Shown one piece after another: positions 41,853 to 50,668 of a stretch of 55,462 bases of DNA. Source of the DNA: Bacillota bacterium (lineage in GTDB: Bacteria; Bacillota; Clostridia; Christensenellales; Aristaeellaceae); contig JAEYOW010000011.1 of assembly GCA_023411375.1 (NCBI GenBank), forward strand, positions 1-55,462, given 5' to 3'. How positions within the stretch are numbered: the stretch's first letter is position 1; each line of letters opens with the position of its first letter. Under the pieces are notes generated by a model that saw nothing but the letters and a program-made list of their open reading frames with translations, searched no databases and was not told the origin of the DNA. The position numbers and the translations under genes are program-made.

Positions 41853-42012
41853 CTGTCGCTTTACCTGAAAGTTTCTCCGCCGACGCGGACGGATTGCCTC
41901 TTCGGTGCATCGCTGCTCTCCAGAGCTTCGTCGGGGCTGGGTTCCTTTGCCTGAGAGCTTGTGCGAAGCTTTCCCCTTCGGCGCCGCCAAAGCGCGGTCT
42001 CTCCCCAGTCCG
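41853..42012 (-). ncRNA. Tandem glycine riboswitch
   Basis: Two aptamers follow each other on the minus strand. The first (about 41935-42010) has GGGGAGAG, GCGCCGAAGGGG, and CTCTCAGGCAAAGGAACC. The second (about 41853-41925) has CTGGAGAGCAGCG, GCACCGAAGAGGCAA, and ACTTTCAGGTAAAGCGACAG. These are the conserved stem and bulge elements of the gcvT RNA motif. The position upstream of gcvT and before a terminator fits the known ON-switch role: excess glycine permits transcription of the cleavage operon. Confidence 0.93.
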
Positions 42013-42047
42013 TCAACCGAATATTCGCGTGGTTTCTTGTCAGCCAC

Positions 42048-42076
42048 AGTATACGGCAGGGGAATTGGTTTGTCAA
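42048..42076 (-). promoter_or_regulatory. Consensus promoter of the gcv operon
   Basis: Minus strand TTGACA (42071-42076), 17 bases, TATACT (42048-42053). The riboswitch begins about 30 bases downstream. Confidence 0.88.
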
Positions 42077-42171
42077 TCTCCCATGAACGATCTGCCGGAT
42101 GGATTTTTGACAAAGGCCGAACACAATTCGACATTCTTTTTAAAAACGTTCGTCTTTTGCTCGTTTTACAC

Positions 42172-42200
42172 TTTACAAATGAGCTGTTATGTTGTATCAT
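42172..42200 (+). promoter_or_regulatory. Promoter of the BMP transporter operon
   Basis: TTTACA (42172-42177), 17 bases, TATCAT (42195-42200), divergent from the gcv promoter about 95 bases away. Confidence 0.65.
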
Positions 42201-42247
42201 ACTCCTGTAACAATTCCCACAATCGCATTGTCAGGAGGATGGTTTTC

Positions 42248-43423
42248 ATGAAGAAGCTCGGAAGCCTGCTGCTCGTTCTGTGCCTGGTGCTGGGCATGGT
42301 CACCGTTTCCGCCAGCGCCGAGGGTGTGCCCGCGGATCAGATCAAGGTTGGTTTCATCTACATCGGCGATGAAAACGAAGGCTACACCTATTCCCACTAT
42401 AAGGCCGCCCTTGAAATGAAGGAAGCGCTCGGCCTCACCGACGACCAGCTGATTTTTAAGTGGCTCATTCCCGAAAGCGAAGCCTGCTACGAGGCCGCCG
42501 TTGACCTTGCGGAGCAAGGCTGCAACATCATTTTTGCCAACAGCTTCGGCCATGAGGACTTCCTCTTCCAGGCCGCGAAGGAATATCCGGAAATCCAGTT
42601 CTGCCACGCGACCGGCACGAAGGCCGCCGCGACCGGCCTTGCCAATACCCACAACTACTTCACCGCCATCCACGAGGCCCGCTATGTGAGCGGCGTGGTT
42701 GCCGGCATGAAGCTCAACCAGATGATCGAGGAAGGCAAGATCACCGCCGAGACCGCCAAGATCGGCTATGTCGGCGCGTATCCTTACGCTGAGGTTATCA
42801 GCGGCTTCACCAGCTTCTTCCTGGGCGCGCGCTCCATGTGCCCCAGCGCCACCATGCAGGTGACCTACACCAACAGCTGGGCCAGCGCCGACCTTGAGAA
42901 GGAAGCCGCCGAGGCCCTGATCGCGGACGGCTGCGTGCTGATCAGCCAGCACGCGGACACCACCGGCGCCTCCACCGCCTGCGAAGCCGCGGGCGTGCCG
43001 ATCGTCGGCTACAACATCTCCATGATCCCCACCGCCCCCACCATGGCGCTCACCTCTCCCACCAACAACTGGGCGCCTTACGTGACCTTCGCGGTGAAGA
43101 GCGTGATCGATGGCACCGAAATTCCCGCCGACTGGTGCAAGGGCTTTGTTGACGGCGCCGTGGCCACCACCGAGCTCAACGAGGCCGCCGTGGCCCCCGG
43201 CACCGCCGAGAAGGTTGCCGAGGTTGAAAAGGCTCTGATCGACGGCACGCTTCATGTGTTCGACTGCTCCACCTTCACCGTGGAGGGCAAGGCCGTTGAG
43301 AGCTACAACACTGTGTACGGCTTTGAGGGCAACGAGATGATCAAGGACGGCTACTTCTGCGAGGCCGAGCTGCGCAGCGCGCCCTGCTTTGAGCTGATCG
43401 TCGACGGAATCACGCTGAAGTAA
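42248..43423 (+). CDS. BMP/PnrA-family substrate-binding protein (nucleoside type)
   Basis: A 391-residue exported binding protein of the basic membrane protein family. The mature domain starts with KVGFIYIGDENEGYTYSHY and contains GCNIIFANSFGHEDF, IGYVGAYPYAEVISGF and ISQHADTTGAS, all typical of PnrA-like purine nucleoside receptors. The signal peptide MKKLGSLLLVLCLVLGMVTV is cut after ASA, with no lipobox cysteine. AGGAGG lies 9 bases before 42248; an ATG at 42239 is too close. A hairpin separates it from the ATPase gene. Confidence 0.9.
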   Translation: MKKLGSLLLVLCLVLGMVTVSASAEGVPADQIKVGFIYIGDENEGYTYSHYKAALEMKEALGLTDDQLIFKWLIPESEACYEAAVDLAEQGCNIIFANSFGHEDFLFQAAKEYPEIQFCHATGTKAAATGLANTHNYFTAIHEARYVSGVVAGMKLNQMIEEGKITAETAKIGYVGAYPYAEVISGFTSFFLGARSMCPSATMQVTYTNSWASADLEKEAAEALIADGCVLISQHADTTGASTACEAAGVPIVGYNISMIPTAPTMALTSPTNNWAPYVTFAVKSVIDGTEIPADWCKGFVDGAVATTELNEAAVAPGTAEKVAEVEKALIDGTLHVFDCSTFTVEGKAVESYNTVYGFEGNEMIKDGYFCEAELRSAPCFELIVDGITLK

Positions 43424-43435
43424 TTTTTCCCATCC

Positions 43436-43470
43436 AAGCCCTGCTGCCTGTATGAAGGGCAGCAGGGCTT
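43436..43470 (+). terminator. Partial terminator between binding protein and ATPase genes
   Basis: AAGCCCTGCTGCC (43436-43448) pairs with GGCAGCAGGGCTT (43458-43470), followed by TTCTTTC. Inside an operon it would give more binding protein than transporter. Confidence 0.75.
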
Positions 43471-43518
43471 TTCTTTCTTTCGTTCCTTACCCCCCAACCC
43501 CAAGATGGAGGCGTTACC

Positions 43519-45069
43519 ATGGCACAGCACGACATGATTGAGATGCGCGGCATCACCAAGCATTTCGGCTCGGTGGTCGCGAACGAAAACGTGGACCTGA
43601 CCGTCCGCAGGGGCGAGATTCTGTCCGTCCTGGGCGAGAACGGCAGCGGCAAAACGTCGCTGATGAACATGCTCGCGGGCATTTACTTCCCGGACGCGGG
43701 ACATATCTATCTGGATGGCCGGGAGGTCGTCATCCGTTCGCCGAAGGATGCTTTTGCGCTGGGCATCGGCATGATTCATCAGCATTTCAAGCTCGTGGAT
43801 GTGCTGACCGCCGCGGAAAATATCATTCTCGGCCTGCCGGGAAAGCTTCGGCTCAACATGCCAAAGATCGAGGCCGACATCCGCGCGCTGACGGAAAAAT
43901 ACGGCTTTGAAATCGACCTGAAGCGCAAAATCTACGAAATGTCCGTCTCCCAGAAGCAAACGGTGGAGATCGTCAAAATGCTTTACCGCGGCGCGAATAT
44001 TCTGATTCTGGACGAACCTACCGCCGTGCTGACCCCGCAGGAAACGGATAAGCTTTTCGGCGTATTGCGAAACATGCGCGATCAGGGCCACGCCATCATC
44101 ATTATCACGCATAAATTAAACGAGGTGCTGAGCCTGAGCGACCGCGTGGCGGTGCTGCGCAAGGGGCACAGCATCGGCACGGTAAACACCGCGGACGCCG
44201 ACGAGCTTTCGCTGACCGAGATGATGGTAGGCAAGAAGGTCGATCTTGATATTGAGCGTCCCGAGCCTGTCAACCCGCGCCTTCGCCTGCGCGTGGAAAA
44301 CGTGAGCTGCGAAAACCGCGAGGGCCGGGAGGTTTTGCACAGCGCGGGCTTTGAGGCGTACAGCGGCGAAATTCTGGGTGTGGCGGGCATTGCCGGCAGC
44401 GGCCAGAAGGAGCTTCTGGAGGCCATCGCTGGGCTGCGCGCCACAACCAGCGGCTCCGTTACCTACACCGATGAAACCGGCGCAGACAAGGAGCTCACCC
44501 GCATGAGCGCCGCCGCCATCCGCGCGCTGGGCGTCCGCCTCGCCTTTGTGCCGGAGGACCGCCTTGGCATGGGCCTTGTGGCCTCCATGGGCATGACGGG
44601 CAACATGATGCTGCGCACCTATAAGCACGGGCATTCGTTCTTCAGCGAGCGCAAGCAGCCGCGCGGGTTGGCCGAGCGCATTATCGAGGAACTGGAGGTC
44701 GTCACCCCCAGCGTTGAATGGCCTGTGGGCCGCATGTCCGGCGGCAACGTGCAAAAGGTGCTCGTCGGGCGCGAAATTGCCTCCGCCCCCCAGGTGCTGA
44801 TGGTCGCCTACCCCGTGCGCGGGCTGGACATCAACTCCTCCTACACCATTTACCGGCTGCTGAACGAGCAAAAAAAGCGCGGTGTGGCGGTTATCTGCGT
44901 GGGCGAGGACCTGGATGTGCTGCTTGCCCTGTGCGACCGTGTACTGGTGCTTTCCGGCGGCCATGTCAGCGGCGTGGTGGACGGGCGCACCGCCACCAAG
45001 GAGGAGGTCGGCCTGTTGATGACGAAGGCCGGTTTTGAAACGGGCAACGCAAAGGAGGCCGAAGCATGA
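43519..45069 (+). CDS. BMP-type ABC transporter ATPase with two nucleotide-binding domains
   Basis: A 516-residue double ATPase of the NupA/RbsA type. The first domain has Walker A GENGSGKT (39-46), Q-loop HQHFKL and Walker B LILDEPTAVL. The second has a degenerate P-loop (AGIAGSGQKELLEAI), signature MSGGNVQKV, and AYPVRGLD in place of a canonical Walker B, as usual for the C-terminal half of this family. It drives nucleoside-type uptake through the two permeases that follow. The stop overlaps the next start by four bases. Confidence 0.93.
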   Translation: MAQHDMIEMRGITKHFGSVVANENVDLTVRRGEILSVLGENGSGKTSLMNMLAGIYFPDAGHIYLDGREVVIRSPKDAFALGIGMIHQHFKLVDVLTAAENIILGLPGKLRLNMPKIEADIRALTEKYGFEIDLKRKIYEMSVSQKQTVEIVKMLYRGANILILDEPTAVLTPQETDKLFGVLRNMRDQGHAIIIITHKLNEVLSLSDRVAVLRKGHSIGTVNTADADELSLTEMMVGKKVDLDIERPEPVNPRLRLRVENVSCENREGREVLHSAGFEAYSGEILGVAGIAGSGQKELLEAIAGLRATTSGSVTYTDETGADKELTRMSAAAIRALGVRLAFVPEDRLGMGLVASMGMTGNMMLRTYKHGHSFFSERKQPRGLAERIIEELEVVTPSVEWPVGRMSGGNVQKVLVGREIASAPQVLMVAYPVRGLDINSSYTIYRLLNEQKKRGVAVICVGEDLDVLLALCDRVLVLSGGHVSGVVDGRTATKEEVGLLMTKAGFETGNAKEAEA

Positions 45070-46169
45070 GCGCTGTTATGAAGGAGCCCTTGATGCACAT
45101 TGTCAAGCGCGACGATATTTCCATGGGTCGGGCGATGCTGATCCGCCTGATCGCGGTGCTTTGCTCGCTGGTGGTATGCGCGTTCATCATCTTTGGCCTG
45201 ACAGGCATGAACCCGCTGGAGGTATACGGCGGCATCTGGAACGGCGCGGTCGGCACCACCCGCCGTATGTGGGTCACCTTCCGCGACGCGGCGATTTTGC
45301 TGTGCATCGGCCTGGCGATTACCCCGGCGTTCAAGATGCGCTTTTGGAATATCGGCGCGGAGGGCCAGGTGCTGGCGGGCGCGCTGGCGACCGCCGCCGT
45401 GCTGATTTACGGCAAGGATTTGCCTCCTGCGCTGCTGTACACCCTCTCCCCCCTCGCGGGCGTGGCTGCAGGCATGCTTTGGGGTGTGATTCCCGCGTTT
45501 TTCAAGGCTAACTGGAATACCAATGAAACGCTGTTTACCTTGATGCTCAACTACATCGCCATGCAGCTGGTTACCTTCTGCATCGTGTTTTGGGAAAACC
45601 CACGGGGCTCCAACAACGTCGGCCTGATCAACAAGGGGGCGGAAACGGGCTGGCTGCCCTCCATCGCGGGCAACGGCTATCTGCTTCCCATCTTCATCGT
45701 GCTGTCGCTGATGGTGCTGCTGTACGTGTACATGAAGTATTCCAAGCAGGGCTATGAGATCGCCGTGGTCGGCGAGAGCGAGAACACCGCGCGCTATGCC
45801 GGCATCAACGTCAAAAAGGTGATTATCCGCACCATGGCGATTTCAGGCGGCATTGCCGGCATCGCGGGCTACCTGCTGGTCAGCGGCGTGGGCCACACCA
45901 TTTCCACAAGCGTAGCGGGCGGACGCGGCTTTACGGCCATCGTGGTCGCGTGGCTGGGCAAGCTCAACCCCTTTGCGATGATGGTGGTCGCGTTCCTGCT
46001 GGTGTTTATGGAAAAGGGCTCCAGCCAGATCGCCACGCAGTTTAACCTGAGCGAGAATGCCAGCGAGATATTGACGGGTATTATCCTGTTCTTCGTGCTT
46101 GGCTGCGAGTTTTTCATCAACTACCGCGTCGAGTTCCGCTCGCGGGTCAAGGAGGAGGTTAAGGCATGA
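45066..46169 (+). CDS. BMP-type ABC transporter permease 1 (NupP/YufP-like)
   Basis: A 367-residue membrane protein with about ten hydrophobic segments. The conserved FWNIGAEGQVLAGALATAAV and the segment GYEIAVVGESENTARYAGIN mark the BPD_transp_2 family used by purine nucleoside and related importers. The N-terminal 15 residues are cytoplasmic and charged. It overlaps its neighbours on both sides, so translation is coupled. Confidence 0.93.
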   Translation: MSAVMKEPLMHIVKRDDISMGRAMLIRLIAVLCSLVVCAFIIFGLTGMNPLEVYGGIWNGAVGTTRRMWVTFRDAAILLCIGLAITPAFKMRFWNIGAEGQVLAGALATAAVLIYGKDLPPALLYTLSPLAGVAAGMLWGVIPAFFKANWNTNETLFTLMLNYIAMQLVTFCIVFWENPRGSNNVGLINKGAETGWLPSIAGNGYLLPIFIVLSLMVLLYVYMKYSKQGYEIAVVGESENTARYAGINVKKVIIRTMAISGGIAGIAGYLLVSGVGHTISTSVAGGRGFTAIVVAWLGKLNPFAMMVVAFLLVFMEKGSSQIATQFNLSENASEILTGIILFFVLGCEFFINYRVEFRSRVKEEVKA

Positions 46170-47146
46170 GCGTTATCATCGTCTTTTTACAAAAGGCCAT
46201 CGCGCAAGGCATCGCCATCCTCTACGGCGCGAACGGCGAGATTATCACCGAAAAATCCGGCAACCTGAACCTTGGCGTGCCGGGCATGATGTACATGGGC
46301 GGTGTAGCCGGACTGATGGGCGCGTTTTTGTATGAAAACGGCGTGGAAAACCCTGTTCCCTTCGTTGGCATGCTGATTGCGCTTGCGTGCGCGCTGCTTT
46401 GCGCCGCGTTCGGCGGATTGATTTACAGCGTGCTGACCATTACGCTTCGCGCCAACCAGAACGTGACGGGCCTTGCGCTGACTACCTTTGGCGTGGGCTT
46501 TGGCAACTTCTTTGGCGGCTCGCTGGCCAAGCTAGCGGGCGGCGTAGGCCAGATTTCCACCGCCGTGACCGCCAGCGCCTTTCGCGCCAAAATTCCCTTT
46601 CTAAGCGAGCTGCCCGTTGTCGGCGACCTGCTTTTCAGTTACGGCTTCCTAACCTATTTTTCCATCGCCCTGACCGTTTTTTTAAGCTGGTTCCTGTATA
46701 AAACGCGCCTGGGCCTGAACCTTCGCTCCGTGGGCGAAAGCGCGGCCACCGCCGACGCGGCGGGTATCAACGTGACGCTGTACAAATACCTGAGCACCTG
46801 TATCGGCGGCGCCATCGCGGGGCTGAGCGGCCTGTACTTTGTGATGGAGTACAGCGGCGGCACCTGGATGAACAACGGCTTTGGCGACCGCGGCTGGCTG
46901 GCCATCGCGCTGGTTATCTTTGCCCGGTGGCGGCCGCTCAACGCCATTTGGGGCTCTCTGCTGTTCGGCGGCCTGTACATCCTTTACCTCTACATCCCCG
47001 GACTCGACCGCAGCATGCAGGAGATCTTCAAGGCGCTGCCCTATGTGGTCACCATCGTGGTGCTGATCTTTACCAGCCTGCGCAAGAAGCGGGAGGACCA
47101 GCCGCCCGCCGGGCTTGGGCTGGCTTATTTCCGGGAGGAACGCTGA
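46166..47146 (+). CDS. BMP-type ABC transporter permease 2 (NupQ/YufQ-like)
   Basis: A 326-residue membrane protein with eight to ten hydrophobic segments. It carries the family blocks ITEKSGNLNLGVPGMMYMGG and LGLNLRSVGESAATADAAGI. With the preceding permease it forms the channel. A strong terminator follows. Confidence 0.93.
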   Translation: MSVIIVFLQKAIAQGIAILYGANGEIITEKSGNLNLGVPGMMYMGGVAGLMGAFLYENGVENPVPFVGMLIALACALLCAAFGGLIYSVLTITLRANQNVTGLALTTFGVGFGNFFGGSLAKLAGGVGQISTAVTASAFRAKIPFLSELPVVGDLLFSYGFLTYFSIALTVFLSWFLYKTRLGLNLRSVGESAATADAAGINVTLYKYLSTCIGGAIAGLSGLYFVMEYSGGTWMNNGFGDRGWLAIALVIFARWRPLNAIWGSLLFGGLYILYLYIPGLDRSMQEIFKALPYVVTIVVLIFTSLRKKREDQPPAGLGLAYFREER

Positions 47147-47156
47147 GCAACCAAAA

Positions 47157-47201
47157 GAAAAGCCTCCGCTCACACGTCTGGTGTAAGCGGAGGCTTTTTT
47201 A
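47157..47201 (+). terminator. Terminator of the BMP transporter operon
   Basis: AAAAGCCTCCGCT (47157-47170) pairs with AGCGGAGGCTTTT (47185-47198), with an inner ACAC/GTGT extension, followed by more T. Confidence 0.9.
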
Positions 47202-47288
47202 TACAGCCACTTGCGGACGTTATGCCATATGAATATACCCCCATAACCACAATATATAGCAAACTACTTCCAAACCGCCTGTTTTTCC

Positions 47289-47317
47289 TTGCGTTTCGGA
47301 AGCATAGCTGTTATACT
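47289..47317 (+). promoter_or_regulatory. Promoter for the exported flavoprotein
   Basis: TTGCGT (47289-47294), 17 bases, TATACT (47312-47317), about 50 bases before the ATG at 47368. Confidence 0.72.
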
Positions 47318-47367
47318 TTTTTCGTTAAAAATTCCACAATCCCTGACAAACCAAAGGAGGAACGGAT

Positions 47368-49257
47368 ATGTTCAAAAAACGCATGCTCGCCACATTGACG
47401 GCGCTTCTGCTGCTGGTATCGCAGGCGGCGCTGGGTGAAGCCCTCCCCTCCGCCGTAAGCGGCGAATTCAGCGGCACCGCCAAGGGCTTTGGCGGAGATG
47501 TGACCGTCACCCTGACGCTTAACAACGGCGAGATTACCGCCGCGACCGCCGAAGGCGGCTCCGAAACCGAGGGCATCGGCTCCGTCGCGGTTGAGCAACT
47601 TCCCGCTGATATTGTAAACGGCGGCAGCATCGCCGTGGACGCCGTCGCCGGCGCTACCATCACCTCCAACGCCATTTTGGAAGCCGCCAGGCAGGCCCTG
47701 ACCGCCGCCGGCCTCAACCCTGACGATTATGCCGTCTCCACCGGCGGCAACAAGGCGGGCGAGGACATCCTGCGCACCTGCGACGTTGTGGTAATCGGCG
47801 CGGGCGGCGCGGGCATGACGGCCGCCATCACCGCCGCCGACGCGGGCAAGCAGGTTGTGCTGGTGGAGAGCCAGGCCATGGTGGGCGGCAACTCCGTGCG
47901 CGCGACCGGCGGCATGAACGCGACCAAAACCGCCGCTCAGGATAAAAACACCTTCGACGAGGCCGCCGGCGTTGAAAAAACGCTTGCCACCGCAACGGAA
48001 AAATATGCCGATAACGAGGCCGTTACCAAGCTGGCCGCCACTGTGGCAGAACAGTGGAACGCCTATCAGAAAAATCCGACGGGATATTTTGATTCTGTTG
48101 AGCTGATGGAGCTGGACACCCTGATCGGCGGCAAAGGCAGCAACGATCCTGAACTGGTGGACACCTTGTGCGGCAACTCCGCCGACGCCATCGGTTGGCT
48201 TGACACGATCGGCGCGGATTTAAGCAGCGTTGCAAGCTTTGGCGGCGCGTCCGTGAAGCGCATCCACCGCCCTGTGGACGACGAAGGCAAGACCATTTCC
48301 GTGGGCAGCTATATCGTGCCGATCCTGCAGGAAAACTGCGAGAAGCGTGGCATTGAAATTCTGCTCAACACAACCGCCGAGAGCATCCGTACCGATGAAA
48401 GCGGCGCGGTAACCGGCATTAACGCCGTCGCTAAAAATGGTGAAAAGGTAATCGTGAACGCAAAGGCCGTTATTCTTGCCACGGGTGGCTTCGGCGCCAA
48501 TCTTGAAATGGTGACTGAGTATAAGCCCGAGCTTGAGGGCTTTATGACCACCAACGCCGCCGGCGCGCAGGGCCAGGGTATCACGATGGCCACCAAGGTT
48601 GGCGCGGCGACCGTCGATATGGATCAAATTCAGATTCATCCCACCGTGCAGTACGACACCGCCGCGCTGATCACCGAGGGCCTGCGTGGCGACGGCGCGA
48701 TTCTCGTCAACGCCGAGGGCAAGCGCTTTATTGATGAAGTAGGCACGCGCGACGTGGTATCCGCCGCCGAGATTGCCCAAACGGGCAGCTACAGCTGGCT
48801 GGTGGTGGATCAGGCCATGGCGGACGCCTCCAGCGTTATCGCCGGCTACATCAAGAAAGGCTTTGCCGTGACCGGCGCCGATTATGCGGAGCTGGCCTCC
48901 GCCATGGGCGTGGACGCCGAAGCGTTTGCCGCCACCATGGAAAGCTGGAACGGCTGCGTCGAGGCCAAGAGCGACCCCGAATTCGGACGTACCAGCTTCG
49001 CGAATCCGCTTAACACCGCCCCCTACTACGCCATCAAGGTGACGGCGGGCGTGCACCACACCATGGGCGGCCTGTCCATCAGCCCCGCGACCGAGGTGCT
49101 TGGCGAGAACGGCGAGCCCATTCCGGGCCTGTTCGCGGCGGGCGAGGTGACAGGCGGCGTGCATGGGGCCAACCGCCTGGGCGGCAACGCCGTGGCCGAC
49201 TTCATCGTGTTTGGCCGGATCGCCGGCGAGAGCGCCAGCGCGTACGCGGGAGAGTGA
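47368..49257 (+). CDS. Exported FMN-binding/fumarate reductase-like flavoprotein
   Basis: A 629-residue protein. The signal peptide (MFKKRMLATLTALLLLVSQA, cut after ALG or GEA) leads into an FMN_bind domain at about 30-112. Its AGATITS (94-100) matches the flavinylation motif, so FMN should be attached covalently at T99 or S100 by an ApbE-type transferase. Residues about 138-629 form an FAD-binding fumarate reductase/succinate dehydrogenase flavoprotein domain (VVVIGAGGAGMTAAI, GVHHTMGGLSI, FAAGEVTGGVHGANRLGGN). Similar proteins, such as the extracellular FrdA of Listeria, reduce fumarate or other enoates outside the membrane. The acceptor here is not determined. No ApbE gene is in the window. 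Confidence 0.9.
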   Translation: MFKKRMLATLTALLLLVSQAALGEALPSAVSGEFSGTAKGFGGDVTVTLTLNNGEITAATAEGGSETEGIGSVAVEQLPADIVNGGSIAVDAVAGATITSNAILEAARQALTAAGLNPDDYAVSTGGNKAGEDILRTCDVVVIGAGGAGMTAAITAADAGKQVVLVESQAMVGGNSVRATGGMNATKTAAQDKNTFDEAAGVEKTLATATEKYADNEAVTKLAATVAEQWNAYQKNPTGYFDSVELMELDTLIGGKGSNDPELVDTLCGNSADAIGWLDTIGADLSSVASFGGASVKRIHRPVDDEGKTISVGSYIVPILQENCEKRGIEILLNTTAESIRTDESGAVTGINAVAKNGEKVIVNAKAVILATGGFGANLEMVTEYKPELEGFMTTNAAGAQGQGITMATKVGAATVDMDQIQIHPTVQYDTAALITEGLRGDGAILVNAEGKRFIDEVGTRDVVSAAEIAQTGSYSWLVVDQAMADASSVIAGYIKKGFAVTGADYAELASAMGVDAEAFAATMESWNGCVEAKSDPEFGRTSFANPLNTAPYYAIKVTAGVHHTMGGLSISPATEVLGENGEPIPGLFAAGEVTGGVHGANRLGGNAVADFIVFGRIAGESASAYAGE

Positions 49258-49313
49258 CGCTCCAAAATTGGATTTCCCTGATTTGCGCATTTAGCGCAAG
49301 CATTTGATAATCT

Positions 49314-49344
49314 GGACGGGCCGTAATTGCGCGGCCTGTCCTTT
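49314..49344 (+). terminator. Terminator after the flavoprotein gene
   Basis: GGACGGGCCG (49314-49323) pairs with CGGCCTGTCC (49332-49341) with one G-T pair, followed by TTT. A smaller hairpin TTGCGC/GCGCAA lies just upstream at 49283-49299. Confidence 0.7.
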
Positions 49345-49374
49345 CTACATCCTTCAAAGGCCAATCCCCATACG

Positions 49375-49893
49375 CTAAAGATAGCGCCTGACCTCTTTCA
49401 TATATTGCAGATAATCCGCGCCAAATTTCCCGGCGCACCATCTTTCTTCCGAAAGGATAATCCAATGGGCCGATATTTGAAACAGCAGCACGAACGCGAA
49501 CAATATCCACGATTGCGTCAGCAGCGCGCAGCCGATGAAAAAAACGAAATACGCCACGTACATGGGATTGCGGGACTGCCGGTAAAGGCCCTTCCGGTTC
49601 AGGCCGGTCCCGTCCGGGGCGGCAAAATTAACCACCGCCACAATCAGCAATATGAACCCCGCCGCATACACGGCCAAGCCCGTCAAAAGCAGCCACGACG
49701 GAGTGCTTTTGATTGTGAGAAACAGCATGGCGGCCACAATCGCCACGTTGGAAATTTGATAAACCCAGAATGCCGGCTTTTCCTTATCCGCCAACGGCGC
49801 GAAATAAGCGGCGCGCTTTACCGCCGCCCTGTTTAGCAAGGATAAAAGCCCGAATCTGACAAGGAAAAAGGGAAGCAAAAGCAAAAGTCCCAT
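49375..49893 (-). CDS. Small membrane methyltransferase-like protein (isoprenylcysteine carboxyl methyltransferase/PEMT fold)
   Basis: A 172-residue protein with four to five hydrophobic segments. The C-terminal half carries the ICMT/phospholipid methyltransferase signature GLYRQSRNPMYVAYFVFFIG and a terminal acidic-aromatic stretch (LSEERWCAGKFGADYLQYMK). The bacterial proteins use S-adenosylmethionine and are thought to methylate lipids or small molecules. The substrate is unknown here. GGAGG lies 6 bases before the ATG at 49893. It is convergent with the flavoprotein gene. Confidence 0.8.
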   Translation of the reverse strand: MGLLLLLPFFLVRFGLLSLLNRAAVKRAAYFAPLADKEKPAFWVYQISNVAIVAAMLFLTIKSTPSWLLLTGLAVYAAGFILLIVAVVNFAAPDGTGLNRKGLYRQSRNPMYVAYFVFFIGCALLTQSWILFAFVLLFQISAHWIILSEERWCAGKFGADYLQYMKEVRRYL

Positions 49894-50185
49894 TTGCGGC
49901 CTCCAAATCAATAGCGCCTGATTCGCGGCGCATGTTAACACAAGCCTCTTTAAATCAGCTTTATTTCAGATTTTAGTAGTTGTCCGCGCAAATGTCAAAC
50001 CGTTTTTTTCGCACTATGGCTTTGGTTCGCATCGCGTCATCCGCTTGGAGGGTACGCGCGCCTTCGGATCTTTTTCATAGCGAATCCGCCAACAAAAATT
50101 GCCTGTCGAAGAATATTCCTCACCTCCCAAACGTCATAGGTTTGTCAGGCCCGACACGAGAACCCTACGGAAGCGAGGCGCACGA
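49894..50185. other. Non-coding region between divergent genes
   Basis: About 290 bases. No gene, RNA or clear sigma-A promoter was recognised. It must hold the promoters for the methyltransferase-like gene and for ECF module 2, which may be read by the ECF sigma factor itself. CCCAAACGTC near 50128-50137 resembles parts of ECF promoters but the -35/-10 spacing does not fit. Confidence 0.5.
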
Positions 50186-50668
50186 ATGAACGAACAGGAA
50201 CTGGGCCGCCGGATTGTCGCGCTGACAGCCACGCTGTATCGCGTCAGTTGCGGCCTGCTGCGAAGCGAAGCCGACCGTGAGGACGCGGTACAGGCCGCCA
50301 TCGAGAAAGCATGGGTGAAAGCCCATTCCCTACGGGACGAGGGCAGACTGAAGCCGTGGCTGGTGCGCATTCTGATCAATGAATGCTATTCGCTCCTGCG
50401 TCGCAAAGGGCGCGAGATTCCCGTGGAGGAGCTGCCCGATCAGTCCGCGCCTTACGCGGATACGGCCTACGAGGTGCGCGAGGCGGTGCTTGCCTTGCCC
50501 GCCGATTTGCGTCTTCCAATTGTGCTCCACTATATGGAGGGCTTCTCGATCAGGGAAATCGCGTCCGCTCTACGCTGCCCCATTGGCACGGTTTTGTCGC
50601 GCATGAACCGGGGACGCAAGCAGCTCAAAGACCTTCTGATGGAGATGAATGATTTTGACGAAGAATAA
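50186..50668 (+). CDS. ECF-type RNA polymerase sigma factor (module 2)
   Basis: A 160-residue sigma-70 protein, closely related to the one at 10628. Region 2 has DREDAVQAAIEKAWVKAHSL and LVRILINECYSLLRRKGR; region 4 has PIVLHYMEGFSIREIASALR and GTVLSRMNRGRKQL. The ATG at 50186 has GAGGCG upstream. The downstream membrane-protein gene overlaps its end by 20 bases, the usual sigma/anti-sigma coupling. Confidence 0.92.
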   Translation: MNEQELGRRIVALTATLYRVSCGLLRSEADREDAVQAAIEKAWVKAHSLRDEGRLKPWLVRILINECYSLLRRKGREIPVEELPDQSAPYADTAYEVREAVLALPADLRLPIVLHYMEGFSIREIASALRCPIGTVLSRMNRGRKQLKDLLMEMNDFDEE

